In this document: positions 44,899 to 57,061 of the stretch, in pieces
Layout: every line of letters starts with the position of its first letter
Position numbering within the stretch: the first letter of the stretch is position 1
NCBI GenBank assembly: GCA_964244065.1
Contig: CAXTHH010000002.1
Span: 620,001 to 684,000 of the forward strand
Length of the DNA stretch: 64,000 nucleotides
Reading direction: 5' to 3'
DNA from: JASLDZ01 sp964244065
GTDB taxonomy: Bacteria; Pseudomonadota; Alphaproteobacteria; Caulobacterales; Caulobacteraceae
Made by a program: the position numbers and the translations under genes
Notes under the pieces: generated by a model
Database searches by the model: none
What the model saw: only the letters and a program-made list of their open reading frames with translations
Told to the model about the DNA's origin: nothing

Positions 44899-46358
44899 GG
44901 GTGGAAGGCTCCTTGAGCGGGCAGGCCGAGCTCGAAGTCGGACCGGGGCTGGCGGGGCTGGCGGCGGTCATAGACCTCGGCCCCGTCGACGAACACGTGC
45001 TCGGCCAGGGCGTAGACGCTGAAGGGGTCGCGGCTCCAGATCACCACGTCGGCGGCCTTGCCGGCTTCCAGCGAGCCTGTCTCCTTGGCTACGCCAAGCG
45101 CCCTGGCGGGGTTGGCGGTGATCCAGGCGATCGCCTCCGCCCTCGTGATGTTCAGCCCCGCCCGGTTGCCGGCGGCCATGGCCAGCGCCGCCTCCTGGTT
45201 CAGGTGCTGGGTGATCACCGCGTCGTCGGAGTGGATGATGGCGCAGGCGCCCGAGCGCGCCACGATGGCGGCGTTGGCCTGGATGCCGTCGCGGCTTTCC
45301 ATCTTGAAGCTCGTCCAGTCGGCCCACATGGCAGAGCAGATGCCCTCCTTCGCCAGCAGCGGGGCGGCCTTGTAGCTCTCCACCGCGTGGTGGAAGGCGG
45401 CGATGTGGAAGCCGAACTCGTGGCTGATGTCGATCATGGTCGCCATCTCGTCGGCGCGATAGCAGTGGTTCTGGATCAGGATCTCGCCGCGCAGCACGCC
45501 GGCCAGGGTGTCCAGCGTCAGGTTGCGCAGGGGCGGGTCGGCCGCCTGGTTCTTGGCGATCTTCTCGCGGTAGGCGTCCCACTGGCGGCGATAGTTCTGC
45601 GCCGCGATCCATCCCGCCCGGTAGCCCTGGACGTTGCCCATGGCGGTGGAGGGCGTGCGGCCCTTGGAGCCGTAGACGCGCTTGGGGTTCTCGCCGCACG
45701 CCATCTTCAGGCCGTAGGGCGCGCCCGGGAACTTCATGCCCTGGTAGGTCGTCGAATCCACGTTCTTCAGCAGCACCGAGCGGCCGCCGAACAGGTTGCC
45801 CGAGCCGGGCAGGATCTGCAGCGAGGTCACCCCGCCGGCGCGGGCGCGGGCGAAGCCGGGGTCCTGCGGCCAGACGGAGTGCTCGGCCCACACGCCCGCG
45901 GTGTTCGGGTCGGTCAGCTCGTTGCCGTCCTGCCGAGAGCTCACGGCGGGCGAGGGATAGACGCCGAGGTGGCTGTGGATGTCGATCACGCCGGGCGTGA
46001 CCCACTTGCCGCGCCCGTCGATGCGGACGGCGTCGGCGGGGATCGCCGTGCCGGGGCCGCCGACGGCCAGGATGCGCCCGGCGCTCATCACCACCACGCC
46101 GTCGGCGATCTCCTGCCCCGTGGCGGTGAGCACGGTGGCGCCCACGATGGCCGTCGGCCGCGAGCCGCCGGGCCGGTAGGTGGAGGGGAAGGGGTCCGGG
46201 TTGGCGGCCGGATCGAGCCCGGGCAGCAGCACCTTGGGCTGCGCCTTGGCCTCGGCCGCCGGCTTGGGCTTGTCCGCCGTGGCGGTGGTGGAGCAGGCGG
46301 CCGCGAGCACCGCCAGGACGGCCAGCGCCGCCCCGAACCGAACTGACCTCAACACCAC
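44895..46358 (-). CDS. Amidohydrolase-family lipoprotein
   Basis: The protein is 487 residues. The N-terminus has a hydrophobic signal ending AAAC (Cys about 22), a possible lipoprotein anchor. The barrel begins GKWVTPGVIDIHSHLGVYP, with the intact H-x-H metal pair missing from its neighbour. Further likely ligands are in QNHCYRADEM, EFGFHIAAFHHAVE and AIIHSDDAV, the last with the catalytic Asp. The end GKAADVVIWSRDPF is standard. It probably hydrolyses a peptide-like or cyclic amide outside the cytoplasm. GTG codons lie at the start. It is first of the pair and is not near genes that reveal a substrate. Confidence 0.9.
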   Translation of the reverse strand: MVLRSVRFGAALAVLAVLAAACSTTATADKPKPAAEAKAQPKVLLPGLDPAANPDPFPSTYRPGGSRPTAIVGATVLTATGQEIADGVVVMSAGRILAVGGPGTAIPADAVRIDGRGKWVTPGVIDIHSHLGVYPSPAVSSRQDGNELTDPNTAGVWAEHSVWPQDPGFARARAGGVTSLQILPGSGNLFGGRSVLLKNVDSTTYQGMKFPGAPYGLKMACGENPKRVYGSKGRTPSTAMGNVQGYRAGWIAAQNYRRQWDAYREKIAKNQAADPPLRNLTLDTLAGVLRGEILIQNHCYRADEMATMIDISHEFGFHIAAFHHAVESYKAAPLLAKEGICSAMWADWTSFKMESRDGIQANAAIVARSGACAIIHSDDAVITQHLNQEAALAMAAGNRAGLNITRAEAIAWITANPARALGVAKETGSLEAGKAADVVIWSRDPFSVYALAEHVFVDGAEVYDRRQPRQPRSDFELGLPAQGAFHP

Positions 46359-46493
46359 CCCCGCGATCCCAATCTCCGGCAGTCAAGGCCAAGCGCGCGT
46401 TGGTGTCCAGGGCGGAAGGGTTACGGGTCTGTCATAGGGGGAGGGGCGGTCGGTAAGCACAGCGGCACTGCACGACGCGTCCGACCAAGCGCC

Positions 46494-47753
46494 CTATCGC
46501 CCCGACCGCAGGGCCCGCCCGGTCACCACCGCCGCCGCCCCGAATTTCGCGCGCAGCCGGTCCACCGCGGTCTCCGTGGTGCGCGCCCGCGCCTCGCCGC
46601 CCGCGAAGAAGTCGGCGGCGGGGCCGTCCGTCTCCACGAGGTCGGACAGCGCCACCCCGATCAGGCGGTAGGCGCCGCCGGTCGCCTCGGCGCGCAGGAG
46701 CTCGCGGGCGACGGCGAACACGGTGCGGGCGGTCTGGGTGGGCTCGGGCAGGGTGCGGCGGCGGGTCAGGCTCTTGAAGTCGGCCGTCTTGAGCTTGAGC
46801 GTGACCACGCGGCCCGCCACGTCGCCGGCCCGGGCGCGGCCGGCGGCCTTCTCGCAGCAGAACCACAGGTGGTCCTCCAGGGCGTCGCGCTCGCGCAGGT
46901 CGGTGCTGAAGGTGGTCTCGGCGCCGATGGACTTGCGCTCGCCCTCCGGATCGACCGCCCGGGCGTCGCGGCCGTGGGCCAGGTCGTGCAGGCGCAGGCC
47001 GTGCGCGCCGAACCTGGCGATCAGCCGCCTGGGGTCGGCGCCTGCGAGCTGGCCGATGCGGGTGTAGCCCTCCCGCTCCAGGCTCTTGGCGAAGGCGGGA
47101 CCTACGCCGGGCAGGAGCGTGACCGGCCGCTCCGCGAGGAAGGCCTGCGCCTCGGCCGCGCCGATCGCGGCGATGCCGCGCGGCTTGTCGAGGTCGCTGG
47201 CGATCTTGGCGAGCACCTTGTTGGGCGCGACGCCGACGCTGACGGTCAGCCCCGTGTCGCGCTCGATCCGCCGCTGCAGGCGGGCCAGCGTCCAGGCGGC
47301 GGGGCCGCCGTGCAGGCGTTCCGAGCCCGAGAGGTCCAGCCAGGCCTCGTCGAGCGACAGGGCCTGAACCAGCGGCGTCAGCTCGCGCATCAGGCCCATG
47401 ATGCGCCGGCTCTCGGCGACGTACTTGCCGAAGTCCGGCCGGACGACCACCGCCTCCGGGCACAGCTTCAGCGCCTTGAACATCGGCATGGCCGAACGGC
47501 AGCCGTAGGTGCGGGCGATGTAGCAGGCGGTGGTCACCACCCCGCGCACGCCGCCGCCCACGATCACCGGCCGGTCGCGCAGCTCGGGCCGGTCGCGCTT
47601 CTCCACGCTGGCGTAGAAGGCGTCGCAGTCCAGGTGCGCGATGCTCAGCGTGTCGAGCTCGGCGTGCGCGAACAGGCGGGGGGAGCCGCAGGCGGGGCAG
47701 CGGGCCGGGCGCTCCGCCCCGCGCCAGTCGCAGTCGCGGCAGAGGGCGGGCAT
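46494..47753 (-). CDS. dinB: DNA polymerase IV with N-terminal zinc ribbon
   Basis: A 419-residue Y-family translesion polymerase. The palm motifs are LDCDAFYASVEK and QALSLDEAWLDL, both with catalytic acidic residues. SVGVAPNKVLAKIASDLDKP and the helix-hairpin-helix region LLPGVGPAFAKSL follow, then the little-finger domain. An extra front segment, CRDCDWRGAERPARCPACGS, is a four-cysteine zinc ribbon seen in some alphaproteobacterial DinB proteins. The ATG at 47753 includes it; frames further upstream are repeat-derived. The polymerase bypasses damaged bases at low fidelity. No LexA-type box was found in the repeat-filled upstream gap. Confidence 0.95.
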   Translation of the reverse strand: MPALCRDCDWRGAERPARCPACGSPRLFAHAELDTLSIAHLDCDAFYASVEKRDRPELRDRPVIVGGGVRGVVTTACYIARTYGCRSAMPMFKALKLCPEAVVVRPDFGKYVAESRRIMGLMRELTPLVQALSLDEAWLDLSGSERLHGGPAAWTLARLQRRIERDTGLTVSVGVAPNKVLAKIASDLDKPRGIAAIGAAEAQAFLAERPVTLLPGVGPAFAKSLEREGYTRIGQLAGADPRRLIARFGAHGLRLHDLAHGRDARAVDPEGERKSIGAETTFSTDLRERDALEDHLWFCCEKAAGRARAGDVAGRVVTLKLKTADFKSLTRRRTLPEPTQTARTVFAVARELLRAEATGGAYRLIGVALSDLVETDGPAADFFAGGEARARTTETAVDRLRAKFGAAAVVTGRALRSGR

Positions 47754-47760
47754 CAGGCGC

Positions 47761-47897
47761 GCCCTCTCCCTCCCCCTCGTGGGGAGGGGAGACCAGCCGC
47801 AGGCTGGGGCCGCGGGCACACCGTCAGACGTGGTGCGTGGGGGCCCCCACGCACCACGCTTCGCGCGGTCCCCCCTCCCCACAAGGGGGAGGGAGAA
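47761..47897. repeat. Dispersed palindromic repeat, family C
   Basis: Arms CTCCCTCCCCCTCGTGGGG (about 47765) and the inverse ending near 47897, with inner inverted blocks around GTGGTGCGTGGGGGCCCCCA. It fills the gap before dinB, so the dinB promoter must lie in or beyond it. Confidence 0.75.
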
Positions 47898-47907
47898 GGG
47901 CGGCGCC

Positions 47908-48564
47908 TCACGACAGCGCCCGCATGAGGTGGCCCTCCAGCTCCGCCCACGATTCCACGCGGGGGTGGCGGCCGCTGCGGGGCGCCATGGCGCGGAGCGC
48001 GGGGTCGGCCACCAGCTGGAAGCGGGCGGCGGCGGGGGCCAGCTCCGCCACCGAGTCGAGGTTGGGCAGCAGGTCGTCCACGAAGGCGACGCGCCCGCCC
48101 GCGGCCTCCGCCAGCGCCGCCACCACCGGCCCCTTCGGCCCGGCGTTGACGATCAGGGGGTAGGGCAGCCGATGCTTCGTCAACCATCCCCCGCGCAGGG
48201 TGCGCGAGCATTCCGGCGCGTTGGTCAGGACCACCACCGCCGCGCGCGCGGCCACCCGGGCGAGGGCGTCGGCCGCGCCGGGGGCGACCTCCATCTCGCC
48301 GCAGCCCTCGGCGAAGTAGCCGTCGAACAGGGCCTTGCCGACGATCTTGTCCGCGGGCTCGCCCCCGCCGACGGGATACAGGTTCCCGAACAGGGCGAAG
48401 CTGGTCATGCGCAGCTCGTGGCCGTTCTGGCGCAGGAAGCGGTCGAAGCCCTGCACGAACAGGCCCAGCACCTCGTCGACGTCGATCACGGCCACCGGGG
48501 TCGGCGCCCGCGCGCGCAAGCCCTCGCAGGCCTCGCGGAGGTCGGTCGCCTGATCGTCCGCCAC
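47908..48564 (-). CDS. HAD-superfamily hydrolase
   Basis: A 218-residue protein with the four HAD motifs: nucleophile pair in VAVIDVDEVLGLF (Asp-x-Asp), Thr in VVVLTNAPE, Lys likely in NAGPKGPVVAAL and acidic motif FVDDLLPNLDSV. No cap domain larger than a small insertion is apparent. It should be a cytoplasmic phosphatase. The GTG start at 48564 follows AGGAGG by 7 bases. The substrate is unknown. It is divergent from divK with 111 bp between. Confidence 0.85.
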   Translation of the reverse strand: MADDQATDLREACEGLRARAPTPVAVIDVDEVLGLFVQGFDRFLRQNGHELRMTSFALFGNLYPVGGGEPADKIVGKALFDGYFAEGCGEMEVAPGAADALARVAARAAVVVLTNAPECSRTLRGGWLTKHRLPYPLIVNAGPKGPVVAALAEAAGGRVAFVDDLLPNLDSVAELAPAAARFQLVADPALRAMAPRSGRHPRVESWAELEGHLMRALS

Positions 48565-48675
48565 CTGGGGCCTCCTGCCGGTAACTCGATCTTGAGGATG
48601 TGGCGTCAGGGTCGCGGCCACGGGTGGTGTCGGGCCCGAACCGCCCGGCGGCCACCTCCACTCTTGCGGGTCATG

Positions 48676-49041
48676 ATGGCGAAGCGAGTCCTCATCGTCG
48701 AGGATAACGAGCTCAACATGAAGCTCTTCCACGACCTCCTGGACGCGCAGGGGTACGAGACGCTGCAGACCCGCGAGGGCCTCTCGGCGCTGACGCTGGC
48801 CCGCGAGCACCGCCCCGACCTGATCCTGATGGACATCCAGCTGCCGGAGATCAGCGGCCTGGAGGTCACCAAGTGGCTGAAGGAGGACGACGACCTCAGC
48901 CACATCCCCGTGGTGGCCGTCACCGCCTTCGCCATGAAGGGCGACGAGGAGCGCATCCGCCAGGGCGGGTGCGAGGCCTACATCTCCAAGCCGATCTCCG
49001 TCGGCTACTTCCTCGAAACCGTCCGCCGCTTCCTGGGATGA
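48676..49041 (+). CDS. divK: Cell-cycle single-domain response regulator DivK
   Basis: A 121-residue stand-alone receiver with the Caulobacter DivK layout. With the ATG at 48676 the phospho-accepting residue falls at Asp53, inside LILMDIQLPEISGLEVTK, exactly as in DivK. An ATG one codon upstream is also possible. VEDNELNMKLFHDLLDAQGY and AFAMKGDEERIRQGGCEAYI are characteristic. Phospho-DivK allosterically controls DivJ, PleC and DivL and so restrains CtrA activation in Caulobacter. It is followed 7 bp later by pleD, the second target of the same kinases. Confidence 0.97.
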   Translation: MAKRVLIVEDNELNMKLFHDLLDAQGYETLQTREGLSALTLAREHRPDLILMDIQLPEISGLEVTKWLKEDDDLSHIPVVAVTAFAMKGDEERIRQGGCEAYISKPISVGYFLETVRRFLG

Positions 49042-49048
49042 CCGAACC

Positions 49049-50413
<1,365 letters not shown>

Positions 50414-50460
50414 CCCTCCGCCGGCTTGCGGGCCGGGGTGCGCGGGGTTAGCTGCCGACC

Positions 50461-50883
50461 ATGGCTCTGATCCGCACCCTCGCCGCCGCCCTCGCCGCCC
50501 TCGGCCCGCTGCTCGCCGCCGCCCCGACGCTCGCCCAGCCCTGGCCCGTGCAGACGGACTACGTGTGCGCCGCCAAGTCGAGCGGCGGCGACGACGAGAG
50601 CCAGCGCGTGCGTGTCGACATGAAGAACAAGGCCTGGTGCACGTCCAAGGACGAGTGCAAGGAGATCAAGACCATCTTCGGCGAGAAGGGGGACAAGGTC
50701 CTTCTCGAGAGCTCGCAGCTGGAGGTCACGAGCTACGAGACCTCCATCGACCGCAAGACGGGCGCATTCGACTCCGTGGTCACCACGGGCGGCTTCACGT
50801 CCGAGACGCACGGGACCTGCAAGCCCGCCGCCTTCACGCCCTTCGCGGTGACGGTGGACGGGTCGAAGATCCGCGGCGGCTGA
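50461..50883 (+). CDS. Hypothetical secreted protein
   Basis: A 140-residue protein with a signal peptide (LAAALAALGPLLAAAPTLAQ) and a mature domain with four cysteines (VCAAKSSGG, WCTSKDECKEIK, GTCKPA) that could form two disulfides. The domain is rich in beta strands (LESSQLEVTSYETSIDRKTG). No family is recognised. It begins 47 bp after pleD; co-transcription is possible but it may be independent. Confidence 0.7.
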   Translation: MALIRTLAAALAALGPLLAAAPTLAQPWPVQTDYVCAAKSSGGDDESQRVRVDMKNKAWCTSKDECKEIKTIFGEKGDKVLLESSQLEVTSYETSIDRKTGAFDSVVTTGGFTSETHGTCKPAAFTPFAVTVDGSKIRGG

Positions 50884-50920
50884 TCCGGGCCGCGTCCCGA
50901 CCTCGACGCCTCTCCCCCCT

Positions 50921-51025
50921 CCGTCGCCCTCGGGCTTGGCCCGAGGGCCGAGCCGTCCGCGGGCTGGCGGCCAGCGCTGGCGCACGAGCGGCGCCCGGCC
51001 CTCGGGTCAAGCCCGACGGCGACGG
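50921..51025. repeat. Dispersed palindromic repeat, family B
   Basis: The arm CCGTCGCCCTCGGGCTTGGC (50921) and its inverse (ending 51025) enclose a GC-rich spacer. It lies between convergent genes like the other family B copies. Confidence 0.8.
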
Positions 51026-51050
51026 GAGGGGCGGCGTAGCGGAGAGCGCG

Positions 51051-51254
51051 TCAGTGCTCCGGCACCGCCTCCTTGAGGACGGACCGGGCCAGCCAGGCGT
51101 CCTTCGGGTCCACCATCAGGCGCGCCGGGATGGCGCCCGGCCACACGCTCTGCGCCGCCCCGTCGAACACGGTGGAGCCGATCCCCGCCTCGGCCAGCAA
51201 CGCCTGCAGGTAGCCCATGCGGACCGGGTCGTGGGTGCGGGCGATCTCGATCAT
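51051..51254 (-). CDS. DUF2007-like small protein
   Basis: A 67-residue protein: MIEIARTHDPVRMGYLQALL, then EAGIGSTVFDG and IPARLMVDPKDAWLARSVL. These beta-alpha-beta features are those of the DUF2007 (putative signal-transducing) family, ferredoxin-like fold. The function is unknown. The ATG at 51254 is preferred over a longer frame reaching into rpmG. It lies downstream of rpmG on the same strand. Confidence 0.8.
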   Translation of the reverse strand: MIEIARTHDPVRMGYLQALLAEAGIGSTVFDGAAQSVWPGAIPARLMVDPKDAWLARSVLKEAVPEH

Positions 51255-51321
51255 CGGGGAGCCCGAACGCAAGACGCCCGGCGCAGGGCCGGGCGTCCAG
51301 AGGCGAGGCTGGACGTGACGC

Positions 51322-51489
51322 CTACTTGATCTTGCCTTCGCGGAACTCGACATGCTTGCGCACGACGGGATCGTACTTCTTCAGCACCATCTTCTCGGTC
51401 TTGGTGCGGGCGTTCTTCTTGGTCACGTAGAAGAAACCCGTGTCCGCCGTCGAGTTCAGGCGGATCTTGATGGAAGCCGGCTTGGCCAT
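51322..51489 (-). CDS. rpmG: 50S ribosomal protein L33
   Basis: A 55-residue L33 with MAKPASIKIRLNSTADTGFF at the start, YVTKKNARTKTEKM and YDPVVRKHVEFREGKIK at the end. This is the cysteine-free form usual in alphaproteobacteria, so it does not need zinc. It sits in the large subunit near the exit site. The DUF2007 gene follows 67 bp downstream. Confidence 0.97.
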   Translation of the reverse strand: MAKPASIKIRLNSTADTGFFYVTKKNARTKTEKMVLKKYDPVVRKHVEFREGKIK

Positions 51490-51624
51490 GGACGCTCTCG
51501 CGGGGAAACGCGGCCGCGCGAGAACGGGGCCGGTGAAACGGAAGGCGCGGAACCTAGCGTCGGGCGCCGGCAAGTCAAGCCGCACCGGCTTCCCGTCGCC
51601 GCGCGGGCGTGGCTAGGGTGGCGC

Positions 51625-53010
51625 ATGGCCGAGCTCGCCCCCGTTCCCACCCCGCCTCCGCCCGGGGCCGCGCCGCAGGGCGTGATCACCGCCGCGCAGG
51701 GGCTCAGCCTGTCGCTGATCCGCAAGGTCGTGCGCAACCCTATCGAGGCCCTTCCGCCCGAGGTGTTCCACCACCTGGTGGTGCGGGGCGGCGGCCGGCC
51801 CGGGCAGGCGGTCTACGTGCTCGACCCCGAGCTGATCCAGGAGGTGCTGGTTCGCCGGTCGGAGGCGTTCGGCAAGACGCCCGACAACAAGCGCGTGCTG
51901 GGCCCTGCGCTCGGCGACGGCCTGCTCACGGCCGAGGGGGCGCACTGGCGGTGGCAGCGGCGCGCGGCCGCCCCCGCCTTCCAGCCCGCCAGGGTGGCCG
52001 CCCTCGCCCCCGCGATGCTGGCCAGCGCCCGGGAGACGCGCGACCGCTGGCTCGCCCGCCCCGGCCGCACGCTGCGCCTGAACCACGAGATGATGCGGAC
52101 CACCTTCGACATCATCCTGGCCACCATGCTCTCCGGCCCGGGCGCCGTGGACCCCGCGCGGTTCGAGTCCGCGATCACCGACACGCTGACGCCCATCGGC
52201 TGGTCGCTGGCGCTCACCCTGCTGCGCCTGCCCGAGTGGACGCCCTATCCGGGCCGCACCCGGGCGCGGCGCGGCACGGCCTACCTGCGTGAAGCCACCG
52301 CCCACCTCGTCGCCGAACGCCGCTCCGCTCCGGAGGGGCGCACCGACCTCCTCACGCTCCTGCAGGCCGCCGCCGATCCCGAGGACGGGCGCGCCATGAG
52401 CGACGGCGAGATCGTGGACAACCTCCTCACCTTCATCGCCGCGGGCCATGAGACCACCGCCCTGGGCCTGTCCTGGACGCTGCACCTCCTCTCGCGCCAC
52501 CCGGACGTGGAGGCGCGGGTGCTGGCCGAGATCGATGCGGTGACGGGCGGCGAGGAGGTGTCGCCCGGCCACCTGGAGCACATGCCCTACGTGCGGCAGG
52601 TCTTCTCCGAGGCCATGCGGCTCTATCCGCCCGCGCCCATCCTCACGCGACAGGCCAGGGAGGCGCTGGAGCTCGGCGGCCTGGCGCTGGAGGCGGGGGC
52701 GATCGTGCTGATGCCGGTCTACGCCCTGCACCGCCATCGCCGGCTTTGGGACGATCCCGAGCGCTTCGACCCCGACCGCTTCTCCCCCCAGGCCGTGGCC
52801 TCGCGCCACCGCTTCGCCTTCATGCCCTTCGGCGGCGGCCCGCGCATCTGCATCGGCGGCGCCTTCGCCATGCAGGAGGCGGTGGCGGTGCTCGCCGTGC
52901 TGCTGCAGCGGCTGAGGGTGAAGGGGACGGGCGGTCCGGACCCCACGCCCACCATGCGCGTCACCCTGCGTCCCTCGCCGGAGGTGGAGGTGACGGTGGA
53001 GCCCCGCTAG
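51625..53010 (+). CDS. Cytochrome P450
   Basis: A 461-residue haem monooxygenase. The I helix has FIAAGHETTALGLSW (oxygen-activating Thr), the K helix EAMR (E-x-x-R) and the haem loop FMPFGGGPRICIGGAFAMQE with the axial cysteine. There is a short Pro-rich N-terminus and no membrane anchor, so it is probably soluble. No ferredoxin or ferredoxin reductase gene adjoins it. Its overall motif spelling resembles bacterial fatty-acid/steroid-type P450s, but the substrate is not determinable. The ATG start at 51625 matches the frame. It is divergent from rpmG. Confidence 0.95.
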   Translation: MAELAPVPTPPPPGAAPQGVITAAQGLSLSLIRKVVRNPIEALPPEVFHHLVVRGGGRPGQAVYVLDPELIQEVLVRRSEAFGKTPDNKRVLGPALGDGLLTAEGAHWRWQRRAAAPAFQPARVAALAPAMLASARETRDRWLARPGRTLRLNHEMMRTTFDIILATMLSGPGAVDPARFESAITDTLTPIGWSLALTLLRLPEWTPYPGRTRARRGTAYLREATAHLVAERRSAPEGRTDLLTLLQAAADPEDGRAMSDGEIVDNLLTFIAAGHETTALGLSWTLHLLSRHPDVEARVLAEIDAVTGGEEVSPGHLEHMPYVRQVFSEAMRLYPPAPILTRQAREALELGGLALEAGAIVLMPVYALHRHRRLWDDPERFDPDRFSPQAVASRHRFAFMPFGGGPRICIGGAFAMQEAVAVLAVLLQRLRVKGTGGPDPTPTMRVTLRPSPEVEVTVEPR

Positions 53011-53027
53011 GGGCGCGTCCCGGCGCG

Positions 53028-53732
53028 TCACATCCCGGCCTGCCGGTGCTTGCCGTGGCGGAACGTCATGCACTGCGGCGGCCGGCCGGGGTCGGCCAGC
53101 CGCTCGGCGAGCTGGCCCAGCACCACGCGGGTGATCGCCGGCAGGTCCAGCCGGCCGGTCTCCTCCAGGGTGAACCAGGCGAGCTCGGCCAGCTCGCCCG
53201 AGCCGCCGGCGCGCTCGCGGCTGGCCAGGCGGTCGGCGTCGGCGGCGAAGAAGACGGTGTCGAAGCGCTTGCCGCGATAGGGCGGGGTGACCGCCCGCGC
53301 GATCAGCTCCAGGGCGGCGAGGTCGGCCTGGGGCGAGGCGCCGCCCTCGCGCAGGGCGCCCAGCGCCAGCCCGGCCTCCTCCCAGGTCTCGCGCACCGCG
53401 GCCACGCCCAGCGCCCGGGGCAGCGCCGGGCGGCGGGGGAAGGCGCGGGCCAGGGGCTCGGCCACCGGGGGCGTGAGGGGAGACAGCACGGGGTCGCGGC
53501 TGTCCGCCGGGTCCACCCGCCCGCCGGGGAAGACCCACTTGTCGGGCATGAAGTCGTGGCGGCCGTGGCGGCGGCCCATCAGCACGCGCAGGCCGCCCTC
53601 GCGGCGGTCCAGCAGGATCAGGGTCGCGGCGGGCTTGGGGCGCACGGCCAGCGTGCCCGGCTCGCGCACGGGCCCGCGCAGCTCCGCCTCCGGGTCGAAC
53701 AGGGGCGGGCCCCTCCGCGGCGTCGAGCTCAT
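53028..53732 (-). CDS. Nudix hydrolase
   Basis: A 234-residue protein. The Nudix box is spread: WVFPGGRVDP, then an insertion of about 35 residues, then VAAVRETWEEAGLALG (R-E-x-x-E-E-x-G). It should cleave a nucleoside diphosphate derivative or a CoA-like compound. The insertion and the C-terminal extension resemble the NUDT7/NUDT19-like group. It is convergent with the P450 and divergent from the next gene. Confidence 0.88.
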   Translation of the reverse strand: MSSTPRRGPPLFDPEAELRGPVREPGTLAVRPKPAATLILLDRREGGLRVLMGRRHGRHDFMPDKWVFPGGRVDPADSRDPVLSPLTPPVAEPLARAFPRRPALPRALGVAAVRETWEEAGLALGALREGGASPQADLAALELIARAVTPPYRGKRFDTVFFAADADRLASRERAGGSGELAELAWFTLEETGRLDLPAITRVVLGQLAERLADPGRPPQCMTFRHGKHRQAGM

Positions 53733-53808
53733 GCGCTGGCCTCCGCCCCCTTGCCTCGACCTGGGGGGTCGCCCAAGCTCGCCCGGCCGTCAACCGCCGG
53801 AGCGCGCC

Positions 53809-54294
53809 ATGGCCGTCGCCCTCGCCGTCCTCCTCCTGCTGCAGACGGGGCCCGGACCTGCGCCCGCGGCCGGGCCGCCGCCCTCCCGCGCCGCCCTGGC
53901 GATGGGCGAGCGGCTGTCGCGCTCGGGGCTGTTGGGCGCGATCGTCAACGTGGCGGGCGGCGCGGAGGCCAAGGGGGTCGTGGACGCGCACCCGGAGCTC
54001 GCCCCGCCCCAGCGCGCCCGCGCCCAGGCGGCGGCCGACAAGGCGCTGAAGGACGCCACCGCCGAGCTGACCGCCGCGGAGGCGCGCGCCTTTGCGGCGG
54101 CGCTGACGCCCGAGCAGCTGAAGGCGGCGGTGATCTTCTTCGAGAGCCCCGCGGGCCGCGCCTACCGCGCCGCCTTCCCGCGCATCCTGGTGGCCGTGAC
54201 CCAGACCGGGCCGGCCAGGGACTTCAAGGGCTTCGTCACCCAGCGCGTGTGCGACGAGGCGCAGGTCTGCCCCGCGGCGCAGAAGCCGAGGTAG
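53809..54294 (+). CDS. Hypothetical secreted protein (DUF2059-like)
   Basis: A 161-residue protein. A hydrophobic start (VALAVLLLLQTGPGPAPA) may be a signal peptide. The mature part is helical, with ELTAAEARAFAAALTPEQLKAAV then IFFESPAGRAYRAAFPRILV, a pattern like DUF2059 proteins, which are exported and of unknown function. Two cysteines lie at the C-terminus (VCDEAQVCP). Assignment to the family is tentative. Confidence 0.65.
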   Translation: MAVALAVLLLLQTGPGPAPAAGPPPSRAALAMGERLSRSGLLGAIVNVAGGAEAKGVVDAHPELAPPQRARAQAAADKALKDATAELTAAEARAFAAALTPEQLKAAVIFFESPAGRAYRAAFPRILVAVTQTGPARDFKGFVTQRVCDEAQVCPAAQKPR

Positions 54295-54315
54295 CCGCGA
54301 CCGCTCCGCCGCACT

Positions 54316-54430
54316 CCGTCGCCCTCGGGCTCGACCCGAGGGCCGAGCGTGGTGAGCCGAGCCGCCGGAACAGCTGCCAGCCATGAGCACGATCGCGGCG
54401 TCGCCCTCGGATCGAACCCGAGGGCGACGG
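54316..54430. repeat. Dispersed palindromic repeat, family B
   Basis: The arm CCGTCGCCCTCGGGCTCGAC (54316) and its inverse (ending 54430) flank a spacer of about 55 bp. It fills the gap between the convergent DUF2059-like gene and rnr. Confidence 0.8.
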
Positions 54431-54447
54431 GGTCCGAGCACGAGTTC

Positions 54448-56742
<2,295 letters not shown>

Positions 56743-56777
56743 GCGGGCTACCTAGGACAAGGGCGGTCGCATTACAT

Positions 56778-56881
56778 CCGCTCATCCCCGCGGAAGCGGA
56801 GACCCAGGTCTGGCTCCACGCACAAGGCCGGCCGTCGCGGAGCCGCTCGAGCTGGGTCCCCGCTTCCGCGGGGAAGAGCGG
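56778..56881. repeat. Dispersed palindromic repeat, family A
   Basis: The left arm CCGCTCATCCCCGCGGAAGC begins at 56778 and the inverse arm ends at about 56881. It occupies most of the gap between rnr and the small gene downstream of topA. Unlike the 4871 copy it does not reach into a gene. Confidence 0.75.
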
Positions 56882-56890
56882 GAGAGAGTC

Positions 56891-57061
56891 TCAGCCGATG
56901 TTGTCCACGAGGCGCTGGCCTTCCTTGATCCAGGCGGACAGCAGCGAGCGCTGCTGGTCGAAGCCGGACCCGTCGGGGATGGCGGCCAGCTGTTCACGCC
57001 AGCGGGCGAGCTCCGTGCGGATCGCCCCCAGCACGGCCTCGCCCTCGCCGGCGTCCGCCAT
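56891..57061 (-). CDS. Small hypothetical protein downstream of topA
   Basis: A 56-residue protein read from an ATG that overlaps the topA stop by one base (TGATG), a classic coupled arrangement. It is helical and charged: EAVLGAIRTELARWREQLAA, DGSGFDQQRSLLSAWIKEGQ and RLVDNIG. No family is recognised. The coupling supports a real gene, possibly acting with topoisomerase I or simply co-expressed. Confidence 0.6.
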   Translation of the reverse strand: MADAGEGEAVLGAIRTELARWREQLAAIPDGSGFDQQRSLLSAWIKEGQRLVDNIG

